Of a stretch of DNA of 64,000 nucleotides, positions 44,196-55,905 are shown piece after piece. Location of the stretch: positions 7,068,001 to 7,132,000 of the forward strand of contig OX388314.1 of assembly GCA_947579605.1 (NCBI GenBank), read 5' to 3'. Within the stretch, counting starts at the first letter, position 1; each line of letters starts with the position of its first letter. The position numbers and the translations under genes were made by a program. The DNA comes from Athripsodes cinereus (taxonomy: Eukaryota; Arthropoda; Insecta; Trichoptera; Leptoceridae). The notes beneath the pieces were generated by a model, which had not been told where the DNA came from, did not search any database, and worked only from the letters and a program-made list of their open reading frames with translations.

Positions 44196-44370
44196 ATACC
44201 ATCACGGCATATCCCACAAGTGGGGTAGTCGGCAGACCAGCTGTCTATAATAAACATGCAAGCCGTTTTCTCTATGCTAACAAAAAATATTAAGACATTC
44301 AGGATGGGTGGCAAACCTCATCGCTGAATTTGAGATGAACAATGTCTTAAAAACATTCACTAAAACAAAC
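44196..44370 (+). repeat. dispersed repeat F, intron 7 of copy 2
   Basis: CCATCACGGCATATCCCACA, GGCAGACCAGCTGTCTATAA and CATTCAGGATGGGTGGCAAA; a good match to 16143-16370. Confidence 0.6.
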
Positions 44371-44868
44371 ACTCACCACAGAATTAATTAATATGATGAT
44401 GATGATTAATGACTTGATTTTTGATGCCGTTTCCCAGTACCTTGACCGTCTCAACAAAACAGTGCAGCCTTCAATTTGCTTCTAAAAGTCTGTTAATTTT
44501 TCCCAGCCCAACTAATAAGACATGGGATAGTTCGTGGCATACCAAAAACCCTCGCAAACGAATTAAATAAACTGACTCTGTTAATCTGAGCAAGTCAATT
44601 TACATACATCTATATAATATACTTTAAGCGTTTTCATTATTTGCAGGCCAGACAACCCATAAATGGAGAGGCATCTTACAAAACATATATTCGTGAGAAA
44701 GAGGATATTCTCAATTCCTTGGAGTATAAGGCTCTACTGGTGACAAAAATGTTTAATTCCTTCCGAGGAATGAAATGTAATCCAATTCAAGTAAGCAAAC
44801 CAACTCATTGTTAGATCATACTCATTAATTCTAGCTATGATGTTACTCTACAGGTAATTATTATGGTA

Positions 44869-45112
44869 CAGGGGTCTCCAAACTACGGCCCGCGGCCCAA
44901 ATCTGGCTCGCCAGTACCATCAATCCGGCCTGCGACGACTTAAAACTAGTGTCATCAATTCGGCCTGCGACGACTTAAAACTAGTGTCATCAATTCGGCC
45001 CGCGACGACTTAAAACTGGTGTCATCAATTCGGCCCGCGACGACTTAAAACTAGTGTCATCAATTCGGCCCGCGAAGACTTAAAACTAGTGTCATCAATT
45101 CGGCCCGCGACA
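44869..45112. mobile_element. hAT-like terminus with 35-bp tandem array, intron 8 of copy 2
   Basis: CAGGGGTCTCCAAACTACGG and CCCGCGGCCCAAATCTGGC resemble known hAT termini. From about 44919 a 35-bp unit (CGGCCTGCGACGACTTAAAA and CTAGTGTCATCAATT) repeats about 5.5 times with a few substitutions. I could not find a matching right end or the 8-bp duplicate of TTATGGTA, so the element is incomplete or rearranged. Confidence 0.6.
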
Positions 45113-45318
45113 GCCAACGTCTTGTTGTTGTTACTATTGCTGTGATAAGTTGAAGAAAAAAAACAGAATGATTATATTACTCGGTTTTATTTACTAAGTA
45201 ATTGAAATGCAAAAAAAGTGTGTTACCTACTATGTTTGCTTAGGTCGTGGACAAATATACGTTTCTGATTTTTAATACCTTCTTTTATTTCCTTGTGTTA
45301 CCTACTACAGATGGCTGA

Positions 45319-45480
<162 letters not shown>

Positions 45481-45504
45481 TAACATGCATAGACAATTTT
45501 TGAA

Positions 45505-45590
45505 ACAAGGGGTCCGTGGTTCGATCCCAGGTGCCGTCAAACTCCCCTTTCACAGCACAAGCTTTTAGCTTAGTGTGAAAGGTGTATAAG
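45505..45590 (+). mobile_element. tRNA-derived SINE, family 1, in last intron of copy 2
   Basis: GTGGTTCGATCCCAGGTGCC (B box), ACAAGCTTTTAGCTTAGTGT and GGTGTATAAGG. It leads into a (TTCTA)n/T-rich tail that runs straight into the exon 10 acceptor (AG at 45638-45639). It lacks the head upstream of the B box. Confidence 0.7.
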
Positions 45591-46002
45591 GTTTATTTTA
45601 TTCTATCCTATTCTATTCTATTCTATTTTTTTTTTATAGGCATTTGTGTTGTTCCTGGTTTTGCATTTGACCAAAAACCTGGAACATATCATTTCCGTAT
45701 CACAATCCTACCACAGACGGATGTACTGAAAGAAATGTTGGAAAAAATTGGCAAATTTCATGCAGATTTCACCGCGGAATATTCCTAAAGACATCTCGAT
45801 TATCAGCGACTCCATTATTATTTTCGAAATAATGATTTCATACACTGCAATTTTATTTGATTAATATTGTTGTTTGGTTCAACGTTACTACTAATTTTGT
45901 TACATCTTTATGTTTATTTTTATAAATTAGTACCAATTCACATTTTAGTATTTTTGTCTGTCAAATTGTTTTTTTTTACTTTGTTGTGTGTTTAACGTGT
46001 GA

Positions 46003-46008
46003 AATAAA
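46003..46008 (+). promoter_or_regulatory. candidate polyadenylation signal of copy 2
   Basis: AATAAA in GAAATAAATAAATTC, 215 nt after the last in-frame stop. Immediately downstream lies a (TTCTA) stretch and a non-LTR remnant. Confidence 0.4.
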
Positions 46009-46479
46009 TAAATTCTATCCTATTCTATTCCCACACGCCGTATCCCAAGTGGGGTAGGCAGAGAGAACGGAAAAAAATGTAAATAATTATAAACATACCT
46101 ATATAACGTATAGATATACCCAAATTTTATGGTTTTATAGTTTTTGTCACTTGATGAACCCTCCATTCACAACCTCCAATGAAAATGGGCTACTGGACAA
46201 AGTTGCATTTTCTACAATAATAACGTGTAAAGTGTGTATATTTTTATATAATAGATTCTATTCTAAATTCTTTGTTATTTTGTGCAATAAATATCTTTAT
46301 TATTATCACAATTGTTTTGAACTTATTCCTAGTACTCGTTGAAAAAAATATATCCTTTCTTTACCATTAAATAAATTAAATTGAAATATTCTTGGGTCAA
46401 ATAATAATTAGTTGCCAATATATTATTAGATACATAATTGTATTATAATAATACGGTCTATCTCTACCATAAGTCTTAT

Positions 46480-46600
46480 TATGTGGGGTTGCCATTTGGT
46501 GCCAGTGGGGCTGGATTCTGGATGTAACAAGTACCTATGCATGTCATCTCCGTGTCAATAAGACGTAAATAAGACATTCAGGATAGGTGGCATATTCATT
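46480..46600 (+). repeat. dispersed repeat F, diverged copy
   Basis: GTGGGGTTGCCATTTGGTGCC, CATGTCATCTCCGTGTCAAT and CATTCAGGATAGGTGGCATA. Confidence 0.4.
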
Positions 46601-46663
46601 TATTGAGTAAAACACAACCGTGAATTTGTCATGATACCTTATTGCGTTATTCATAGTAGGTAC

Positions 46664-47835
46664 TATACTCTATTTCTCGAGAGAATAACCAAGCTAAATA
46701 CCAAACTGAGAACTGTTCTGCGCAGGTACGCCCATCTGTGTAATGTCCCTGCCAATAATAGCCCTTATCGATCTATCGACACCCTTGCGCAGGAGTGTTT
46801 TGAATTTTTTTGTTGAGTTTTAACCGAGTAGTGACCGTGATAAATAAAATACCCCAAAGTATCACCAGTGAAAAAAAATAAAAAAGGACATGTAAAGTGT
46901 TATTTTTTTGTAATTATTTTTTCAGAGGTGTTATTTGAATAAAACATGTTTGTAAGGAAATTTTATTAATTTTTAAAAAGAATACCGAAATTTTATGAAT
47001 TTTAAAATAACGCGTTGCTACCACATATTTCAAAAAATGCTGTTTTTCGAATATATTTCTATTCATTTTTAGTAGAAAATATGTTCTTTGTATAGGTATT
47101 AAACGTTTAACTGTATATTTGTTGTATTTAAAACAATAAAATATTAAATTTATTTCCATGCATTTTCAGTAAAAAATATGTTCTTTTTATATGTATTAAA
47201 CGTTTAACTGTTTTTTTTTTTTTTATTTAAAACAATATATTTTGCTAAGAGTGTGTAGTAGATACTGCTGATAATTTTTCTGAATTTAAAATAATGTAGG
47301 TACTGCATTTAAAATAATAACTATTTTATGTTCAAAAAATTTCTTGGTCTTTTTGTACCCCATTTATTTTCTCTGTCATTTGAAGGTTACAAAATAATTC
47401 TTGTAGAGGGGGTAGCAGCGCAGTCAAAAGGGCGGTACTATGCGCAACGCTTGGTTATTCTCTCGAGAAATTGAGTATAGTGATGAACGAATATGTGATT
47501 TTGGATATCCGCGAATGCGAATAGTGAATATTGACTTGTTTAAATTTCTACAATTGCTCAAACATTAAAACTCCCATTGAACATTAACCCCCCCCCCACT
47601 CACCGAATTTTCAACATGGCATAGAAATTTAAAATATTTCAAAACTCTTCGGTTTTCTTAATTAATATTTTCTTGCAGTACATACCTTTTTCTACAATGT
47701 ACCGGGTAAATATCCGGTACTTTTACCGAATATCCGATACTTTATTAACAAAATAGTATTCGCAAAACATTCGCATATTTTTTGCGAATACGAATGCGAA
47801 TGCTTTGAAATTAGTGAATATTCGTTACATCACTA
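46664..47835. mobile_element. hAT-type element (TTCGCGAATGCGAA motifs) split by a foldback element
   Basis: An 8-bp duplication GTAGGTAC brackets the composite (46656-46663 and 47836-47843). The right terminus is ATTCGTTACATCACTA. Its inverted partner TAGTGATGAACGAAT is found not beside the left duplicate but at 47478, because 46666-47477 is a second element inserted at the first TA of this terminus. Removing it leaves a 358-bp hAT element rich in GCGAATGCGAATA motifs at both ends. Confidence 0.75.
46666..47477. mobile_element. foldback element with TA target, nested in hAT terminus
   Basis: Inverted ends TACTCTATTTCTCGAGAGAA and its diverged complement TTCTCTCGAGAAATTGAGTA, extended by GGTTATT...AACCAAG and weaker GCGCA...GTAC...GCCC pairing. 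TA lies on both sides (46664-46665 and 47478-47479), as for Tc1/mariner-type targets. The interior is AT-rich with a diverged tandem duplication around TATGTTCTTT...TTAAACGTTTAACTG (47070-47120 and 47165-47215). No transposase. Confidence 0.65.
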
Positions 47836-47843
47836 GTAGGTAC

Positions 47844-49934
47844 ACAAAAGATTAATTTGTCATCAAACATAATACACCATAGGTATACCTATACAGCAAA
47901 TAATATTAAAGATGAATCTAAAAATAAAAATGTTCGGCCCAAATCAATTACAAACGATTAGAATTTAATATAATATAATTGAGTACCTACATAATTATGT
48001 CAGTCTGTATTTTGATAAAAGTTTCACTGTAAATTCTATTTTCTACAGCCATCTGTTGAATTTCCACGGTTCCCGCGCTAGTCTTTATACTTCTCACATT
48101 TTCCAGTAGATGTCTCTGCCATTCCCAAAATAAACTATTGTTTTTTTTTCTTATTTTGACTCGGAAAATAACATTGATACTGACTGTGTCTTATTGGAGT
48201 CTGATAACATACTGGTTATTTTAATTAATCAATTTGTCTTTTATTATACTTAATTATCTGGGTTTGTTTATTCTCTGACCTCTGATCTGTAATTAAATTT
48301 CCAACTATGATCGAATGTCAAGGTATAGTTGTGTGTTATATTTGTTAAGTTAGTGAGATAAGTTGCATGACTACTATATTATCAAGTCATTATATAAAAA
48401 GTTACAAAGAAAACAGTGGATTAGATTCTATTTAGTGGGTAGGTACCTGTTGCATTTTGTATATTGTTATGTGACCCCATATTTTTGGCTACTTTTATAC
48501 CCCAATTTGTAACTCTTTATTTTCATTTAACATTTAATGTAATTTGTAACTCTTTATTTTCATTTAACATTTAATTTTATTTTATCAATATTGTTAGTTA
48601 AAATCTTTTGCATCTGATATTTTATTAGATAATTTGAAAATTGTAAATTATAGTTTGAGTTTATCAAGTAGCTAATCGTATCATTTTAACATGAATCAAT
48701 ATAATATATAGATATATAGACCTAGATATCGCTAATCCACGTTTACCTTATCTTCAACTAATAAAATGTGTAGGTGTAAAAATCAGGAAATGAAAATCAG
48801 CTGTTTCTAAACATAGCTCACACCGAAAAGTTGACAAGTCACAGATTAGTTGCATACTGCAACATTTGAAATCAGGAAGTTAATTACTTCGAGATAAACC
48901 TGTTTTTTCTATCGATTCACATTGTCTGCGGCATGGTTTAGAACTTTATTCCGACGATCTCCACGCTGTTCCCGTATCATTTGATCAGATAGAATCGTGA
49001 TAACGTTGATAATAACCTCAACAACTTTTAATCTGTCAATCTTTGTGCGCGTATAGTTGTAATAAAAATATTGTAACCACGGCAACTTGGTAAATGTCAT
49101 ATCGTAATAATATTTATAAAATCAAAATATAAACACGGCAGCACACGAAAACCTCGTGACGGCAGGTGTGTAGGAAGCTATATGGATAAGTAGTGATATA
49201 ATATATTGTAATGTCATAACAATGTATTTTACATAATATGATGACAATTTTGTCAACTACAGCAACATAGTAGCGATAATGAATAATCAGAATAATACAC
49301 TTGACGTGTACGTAATATTATGCATTGAAGCAATCTATTTTTGTCATTAGTTAAATCATTGGGATAGCTTGAAACTGTCGAATCACTATTGTACAAGTTC
49401 TAAGGTAAATAGTAGTGCCAACAATAATACCTAATTCCTCTCCTGTAATTGTAAATTGTGCGACAAATCAAGGAACAAGGTGAGACCTTATCAATGTTTG
49501 AGTTCTCTTCGCGCAATATTCTATCTTGTTTTGATTATAATAATATAATATATAGAAGCGCGGCGATAAACTGTTAACCTTTTCCTCTTGTCAGTTTTAT
49601 ATTGCGTAACAATAAGTTTACTTAATAAATTATTATCTTTTAGAGTAAATAAGCTTTTTTTATGATTTTATCTGACTAACTGCTGCAGAACAGTCGTTCA
49701 GTAGTCATCTGAACGCGAGTTGGTCCTTATCAGAGAATACACTTGTTCTAGTAAAGCATTTGGATTAGAATATCAAATTATTTAATTCTAATATAAATAT
49801 ATTTTGATATAACAGATTTCATGTTAAATTATTAATTAGTGTTGTGTAGACATATGATTATAGTAAGATAGTGAAGTGTTATATATTATAATATAGTTGT
49901 GTTGTGTGATATTACCTATATAGCAAGTGATACA
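47844..49934. other. upstream region and probable 5' UTR of aminotransferase copy 3
   Basis: No gene or repeat that I can assign in 47844-49600. An arthropod-like initiator TTCAGTAG occurs at about 49697-49704, which would leave a leader of about 240 nt; there is no clear TATA box. Start site and any upstream non-coding exon are undetermined. Confidence 0.35.
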
Positions 49935-51121
49935 ATGGCAGCCGGTAGATTGATAAGTGGCGGGAGCCGCTCATTGCAGTGGGTCCGCGCAACGGAGTCG
50001 AACGTGGGCAAAGTTTTTGATTTAATGTGCTCTAGAACTATGGCTACATCTACAGAGAAACGATGTATCACCATGGACACCTTGAATCCCAATCTCAAGG
50101 TCCTAGAATATGCAGTAAGAGGCCCTTTAGTCATAAGGGCGGGAGAAATCGAAAAGGAATTGTCAAAGGTAGGACATTTTATAATTATATTACGTACAAA
50201 TATTTGAAATCTAACACCGGCTTCTAAGCCTTGGTACTAGATTTACGTACGTGTTTTGAATAACTGGTTGTATGTTGTTTATTATTGTTCATTACAGATG
50301 TTTTCATTAATATTATATGTTACAAATGTGATAAGAAACTGACCTTACCCTCTTTTACGTATGTTGATGATAAACCGCGCAAAATCAATAGTTCATACAT
50401 CAAGAGGTAGAATGTTTCCTACATTCTTTTTTTGAATTTTGAAATAAAATTTACATAGGTGCTTATACTTTCATTGTATTGCACAAAAATAACAGAGAAA
50501 TAATATTTATTGTTTAGGTGGGTTAAGTACCTACCTGTGTCTGTATTATTTACCAAACACAGGTAAAAATCTTAAAGATTATTATGGTTTCTCTTCAACA
50601 AAAACTATTTATTGTAGAATTTAGGTACATTTCTTCTCATTTTATTATGAAACAAAATTCAATAGGAATTTCATTAAATACTTTGGATTCTAATTGGGAT
50701 TTTAACTCTTATTTGTATGACTTAATAATATTAATATTCGGTAATAATTATGTAAGTGCCTACCTAAAACATGTTAAATTATGAGTTATTGGTAACATAA
50801 AATTAAATTGCACTGTTTGAATATATATTATTGCAAGATTATTGTTATCAAGATAATTTTAGATAAGATTGCTGTACCTATATTCCTAATTTAGAATAAA
50901 AATATTATCATACATTAAGTGACAGCAATTAACCATGAGTTAGAATTTAAAATGAATGAAAAAAAATTAATTCAGTTTGGGATATAAAATACTTTACTTT
51001 TGTTTTTATAACAAGGTTTCATTTATTTCAGGGTGTTACCAAACCTTTCAATGAAGTCATCAAAGCAAACATCGGGGACTGCCATGCTATGGGGCAGATG
51101 CCCATCACTTTTATAAGACAG
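49935..51121 (+). CDS. alanine aminotransferase copy 3, exons 1-2 (partial, probably mitochondrial)
   Basis: Exon 1 49935-50168 (78 aa), exon 2 51032-51121 (30 aa), both ending in phase 0 with GT donors like the other copies. Exon 1 starts [20 protein letters not shown], rich in Arg/Ser and nearly free of acidic residues before position 21, as expected of a mitochondrial presequence (inference). The enzyme core begins near [20 protein letters not shown], then [29 protein letters not shown] and [14 protein letters not shown], which is much closer to vertebrate ALT than copies 1 and 2 are. ALT links alanine/pyruvate with glutamate/2-oxoglutarate. I chose the Met at 49935 because no in-frame AUG lies upstream of it in the open frame. 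Internal Mets (residues 32, 36, 47) could give a shorter cytosolic form. Exons 3-10 lie beyond the window. Confidence 0.88.
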
Positions 51122-51460
51122 GTAAGCACCTTCATCTTCATAATAGTCAAGTGTTTTAATCTTTGCAGTTCAATATATTATTTTACCAAAGTAAAGAGAC
51201 ATAGGTGATGTACATTATAGACTATTAAAAGTTGTGTATCGTTACAATATTAAGTCCTTTCTTTTATTTTAAAAAGGTAGAAAATGTTCAATTATTTGTG
51301 TGCTCTATTACTCAGAATCTTCTATAGATTTTTACCACGCTTTCTAAGAAGCACCAATACAAACGTATTGACTATGTCGTGAGGAGATTGACAGGTATCC
51401 AATACAAATCTTACTATACTTTAAAAGGTCATGAAAAACATAATTGCTTATAACGCTAAA

Positions 51461-51698
51461 GATAGCAATGCAAAGTACTTATTTATTTGCTTTTATACAA
51501 TTGCTCAATTATCGCACACATTTGATAATGTGATAGTTGATAATAAACAACGCAATATGACTGACAACTTGTTTATAAAGATAGCAATGCAAAGTACTTA
51601 TTTATTTGCTTTTATACAATTGCTCAATTATCGCACACATTTGATAATGTGATAGTTGATAATAAACAACGCAATATGACTGACAACTTGTTTATAAA
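51461..51698. repeat. 119-bp tandem duplication, two identical copies
   Basis: Units 51461-51579 and 51580-51698 (start GATAGCAATGCAAAGTACTT, end CTTGTTTATAAA) show no difference on reading base by base, implying a recent event or an assembly duplication. Confidence 0.85.
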
Positions 51699-53966
51699 TG
51701 TAAATAAATGATAGACGGATAAACTCAATTAAATGTTGTGTTTATTACAAATTTATAATGTTTATAATATAAAAGTGTCCATAAATAATAAATTTACCTT
51801 GCAGTATGTGAATATAAGATTTCCATTCTTTCTTATAAAGATGTTTAAGTACCGATTAAATGGCAAATATTTGAGAAAGTTCCCCATGAATATGTTTGGC
51901 ATGTTGAAAACAGTTATTATAATTCTTTTTCTCTGTCGTTCCCTCAGTATCCACATAGTAATTTTATTATAAAAACAGTAATTAAAACATAATATTAATA
52001 TCGGATACATCAGTACAAGTGTTCAAATTACTAAAAATATGCAGAATTCATGTTTGTAAAAATCTACGGAAATTGTTTATTGAATATTTTGTTTCCACAA
52101 TGTAACAAATTGTGCAAACTCTGTTAGAAGAAAGCAGGAAAAATGCAAATGTTCCAATTATTACTATTTTCGTATCGAAATATAATTATGGTCAATAGAA
52201 AGGGAAATAATATACATACTTAAAATATTGCTCAATTGAAACAGATTGATGGTTGTTGACAGTTGTACCGAGTACATTACATTACATATTCTTTGTTTGG
52301 ATTTCAGTTCATAGGCCTCTTGATAAAAACAAAATAAATATATTCAGTTTGATTGAAGCGGATAGGTACACAACACATCATATGATTGATATGGTACAAG
52401 GTCAATAACAATTAAGGAGAGCAGGAATTTATAAACATCCTAAATTGTTTTAGAGTGACATATTGCGTGTCGCATATCTGATAAATAATTCAATACTTAC
52501 CGAATATAAAAAAAATCATTTGTCCAGTTTCTGAATGACATTCTATTCTTTTTTCAAATATTTGATATGAAATTATGTTTGGGAATGTATGTAGTTACAT
52601 AAGTTAGATAAGGATTGTGTTTTTTTTATTTGTATTCAAATGTATTACAATGAGTCATGCTCTCGTTATTGTTGTGGTTTGTTCATTGAATATCCTGTGT
52701 GATTGTTATATTATCAACGTGTCGTATTAAAATAAAACATAGACAATAAATATGGTGTACTTCTTTGCGACAATATACTAAGAAATTCAATATACAGATA
52801 AAGTAATGTTGAGTGAATTCAAATAAAGAAATTCTGGGCTATTATTATTATTTTGGAAATTAATTTGCACCGAAGTGTTAGAAGTATTACTCGTGTCAGA
52901 GCAGGATATGACTCCAGTATGTAGCAAAGCAGTTGTTGATGCGTCATAAATATCTCCAATTGTGCATGTTTGTGGATATCACAAATACTACTATCATGAA
53001 AAAGTTATTTTAAAACATTATTTCATTAATTTCATATTATAGAAATGTAGGAAATAATATATTTTATATTCTTGACAAACAAGCTGACAAATATGTAGAC
53101 AGTTGAAAATATTTTTGCATCTCTTAATCTATGGTTTCGAACCATTTCTTCATTGTGTATTTAATAATCAAACATACTACTTATTGATTGTGTTATTGTT
53201 GATAATAATTATAATTTGGGTAGTTTCACTTCACCATTACATAACAGTATCTTATAGATTGTTATTAAATGTATATTACATACTTATAATTCTGTATTGA
53301 GTGATAAGATAGTTGTAGCATTGAATATTAAATTCAATAACTTATAGTTAACATTATATTGCTTTAGGTATATCTAATATCATGTTTTGAATTTCATGTC
53401 TGACATTGGATTTGTTTGTGTTGTGGTTTTAAATTAAAAAAAATTATATTCTGTAATTTTATTTTTAAATTTAAATTTTAATTTTAATATCTTTTATATA
53501 ATTTCTATTACATTGTCTTTTATATGTTTTTATATCATTGAGATTTGAGTGTGTTTGTGTTGTGTTTTCAATTTTATTGTTGTGGAAATTGTTTATATAT
53601 ATGTATCATGTAATAAGGGCTTTTTGCCGTAGAATGAATAAATAAATAAATAAATAAATAAAACTAAACTATGACAATTTTTGACAAAATTAAAAGATAT
53701 GAACACAGCGTTGTAGTCACTGTTGTGCTCTCTTTGGCAATATATATCCCAATGTTGAAAACCAAAGAACATTTATTCAGCTTTTGAAAAGAAACACATC
53801 AATAATCAATAGCATTGAGCTACAATCATCTTTGACAGAAATTTCACATTAAAGAATATGTAATTATGTTTAAAAATAAATATTTGTTTATTTAAGCTTT
53901 TTGCATGTCATCATTATACAACAAAGCTAACAAAAAAATATAACACAAAATATTTATCAATTCATA

Positions 53967-54155
53967 CAGGAGTATGGGTACTAACACGATGATACATACA
54001 TACAACGCACCAAACACATATACGTGTAACATTCAAATCCAGGAAAATTAGAAAATGGGCATTATTCATTTAGCCCTGGCCAGTATTCAAACTCGGGACC
54101 TGTTAACTCAAAGGCAAGATTGTTACCTCTTTGCTACTTGGGCCGCCATGCAAAA
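53967..54155 (-). mobile_element. tRNA-derived SINE, family 2
   Basis: The minus strand reads GCGGCCCAAGTAGCAAAGAGG (A-box region) and GGTCCCGAGTTTGAATACTG (B box), then a body ending ATCGTGTTAGTACCCATAC, shared with 29390-29535. Confidence 0.6.
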
Positions 54156-54757
54156 TATTAAGATGATTAAATGTGGTGGCAAGATTATCTTTGTACATCA
54201 ATTTTTCAGTCTAACCTCACTGACCGACCATATAGTGAAAAATAACATATTATGACATAGTGTTGCTTCCCTCTGACATATTGATATTATCAATACTAAT
54301 GTTGGTTTATTATTGGCAAGATAAGGCATAGTAAACTCTTATCCAAATCCATACAAATTATACCGACCTAATGGCTATATAATATTGTAACTACCTACCT
54401 TCAAGTATTAATGGTAGCATATTTGTTTTATTAGCAAATTTTATCAATTTGTATACTTGCTTGTGTTTGTTCAAACTTCGTATGGTGTAAATGCAAATAG
54501 TATGGAAAAATAAATAGCAAATAACTTAAGAGTTTATAGAATACAAATGTGCACTAACTAAAATTGCAACGTTCCTATTTTAGTTAGTGCACACTAAAAA
54601 TGAAATATAATAGGGGGTATTATATGTTTAACATCTTGAATTCAGCATTTTAAAGGCTATTGTGTTATATTACCATCTTTCCTGCATGTTGTATTTTTAG
54701 GCACGAATAAGACCTGTATATTAATTACGTATGATTAGGTTAGTCTACTTTTAATAA

Positions 54758-55208
54758 GATGAAAGCACTATTCTGCAATGACAACCTTAATTTAAAACTC
54801 CGTCAGAGAATGATTAAGTGTTATATCTGGTCTGTGCTGAGGCCTGAGTCAACAACACACTATCGCGTCACGTTCCCGCTCCGCTAGCATTCGGGTGCAG
54901 ACGATGGTGCGCCAAAGTGTTAATTTTCGTAACTATTGTGTATCTTAGCAACGAAATTGACACTTGCTTGCAACATCGTCTGCACCCGAACACTAACGGA
55001 GCGGGAACGTGACACGAAAGTGTGTTGTTGACTCAGGCCTCTGTTGTATGGTTGCGAAACTTGGACACTTAAGATTAACACAATGAATCGGTTGGAGGCA
55101 TTCGAGATGTGGATTCATCGAAGAATGCTTCAAATATGGTGGACAGACTTGGTGCCCAATACAGAAGTACTACGCAGAGCACATACAAATAGAGAGCTCC
55201 TTAATTAA
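54758..55208 (+). mobile_element. non-LTR retrotransposon pol fragment, split by a MITE
   Basis: KMKALFCNDNLNLKLRQRMI, KCYIWSVL, then a 201-bp MITE, then LYGCETWTLKINTMNRLEAF, EMWIHRRMLQIWW and VLRRAHTNRELL with a stop. The frame is continuous when the MITE and one CTG copy are skipped. Same family as 24480-25318. Confidence 0.8.
54840..55040. mobile_element. foldback MITE related to family A, with 3-bp target duplication
   Basis: Ends AGGCCTGAGTCAACAACACA and TGTGTTGTTGACTCAGGCCT are perfect inverses; inner CGATGGTGCGCCAAAGTGTT and CTTGCTTGCAACATCG. The empty site can be inferred from the host frame (SVL-LYG), giving a CTG duplication at 54837-54839 and 55041-55043. Confidence 0.85.
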
Positions 55209-55344
55209 TCAAAACATTTCATAAACTATTCCTAGTGAGCAATTAGCTTTTATTTGCAAACATGACAGTTAATTTTTTACTCGTACTTAACTTATCATTT
55301 TTATATGCTGACAACTCTGTACATTAAGATATCATTATACTACT

Positions 55345-55590
55345 ATACCGTTACGGCATATCCCACAAGTAGGGAAGACAGCAGACCTGTTGCATGTAAT
55401 AAACTGCAAGCCATCCTCTCCGTGCCAATAAAAAATAAGACATTCAGGATGGGTGACAAACATCATCACTGAATTTAAGATGTAAAATGTCTTAAATTTT
55501 TTCGAACACCTGCCTTTTACAGGATACTCAGAAACTTAACGGAGAAGAGTGGGAGACCAGTTCTTTACCGGGTGCTCCACGGGATCAATA
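55345..55590 (+). repeat. dispersed repeat F, near-complete copy
   Basis: GCATATCCCACAAGTAGGGA, GCAAGCCATCCTCTCCGTGC, TTTCGAACACCTGCCTTTTA and the full end TTTACCGGGTGCTCCACGGG. Confidence 0.6.
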
Positions 55591-55624
55591 TAACTGTCTT
55601 TATTTTCATTGTTTATTTTTATAC

Positions 55625-55905
55625 TATACTATACCCTCACGACGTATCCCAAGTGGGGTAGGCAGAGAGAACGGAACGCCAAACAGATCTATCTTTACAC
55701 ACTTCCTTCGCTTCCTCCACATTCATACAGTTTCTCATACACGCACGTCGATTCCTCTTACTCAACACGCGGCCGTCCTTGAGAATTTGATCCACGTGGT
55801 TCTCGGACGCCCGCGCTTCCTCACACCCTTTCTTTCAGACAAGTATATCCTCTTTGTCATTCTTACTTCGTTCATTCGTTCAACATGTCCAAACCACCAT
55901 AGTTT
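55625..55905 (-). mobile_element. non-LTR retrotransposon pol C-terminus
   Basis: The minus strand: WFGHVERMNEVRMTKRIYLS, RKGVRKRGRPRTTWI, a frame change, then VCKDRSVWRSVLSAYPTWDT and a stop. The 3' end (CTCACGACGTATCCCAAGTG on the + strand) is the source of several short scraps in the window. A 3'-tail family fragment adjoins at 55908-55996. Confidence 0.7.

Noticed and set aside
44919..45112. CRISPR-like direct repeats
   Set aside because: The 35-bp units are contiguous with no unique spacers; this is a tandem satellite in an intron of a eukaryotic gene.
48909..49100. 63-codon minus-strand frame upstream of copy 3
   Set aside because: No domain, no splice or promoter context. Chance in AT-rich DNA.
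52300..52340. Exon 3 of copy 3 after TTTGGATTTCAG
   Set aside because: The acceptor-like site is followed by FIGLLIKTK and a stop, with no similarity to exon 3 of the other copies.
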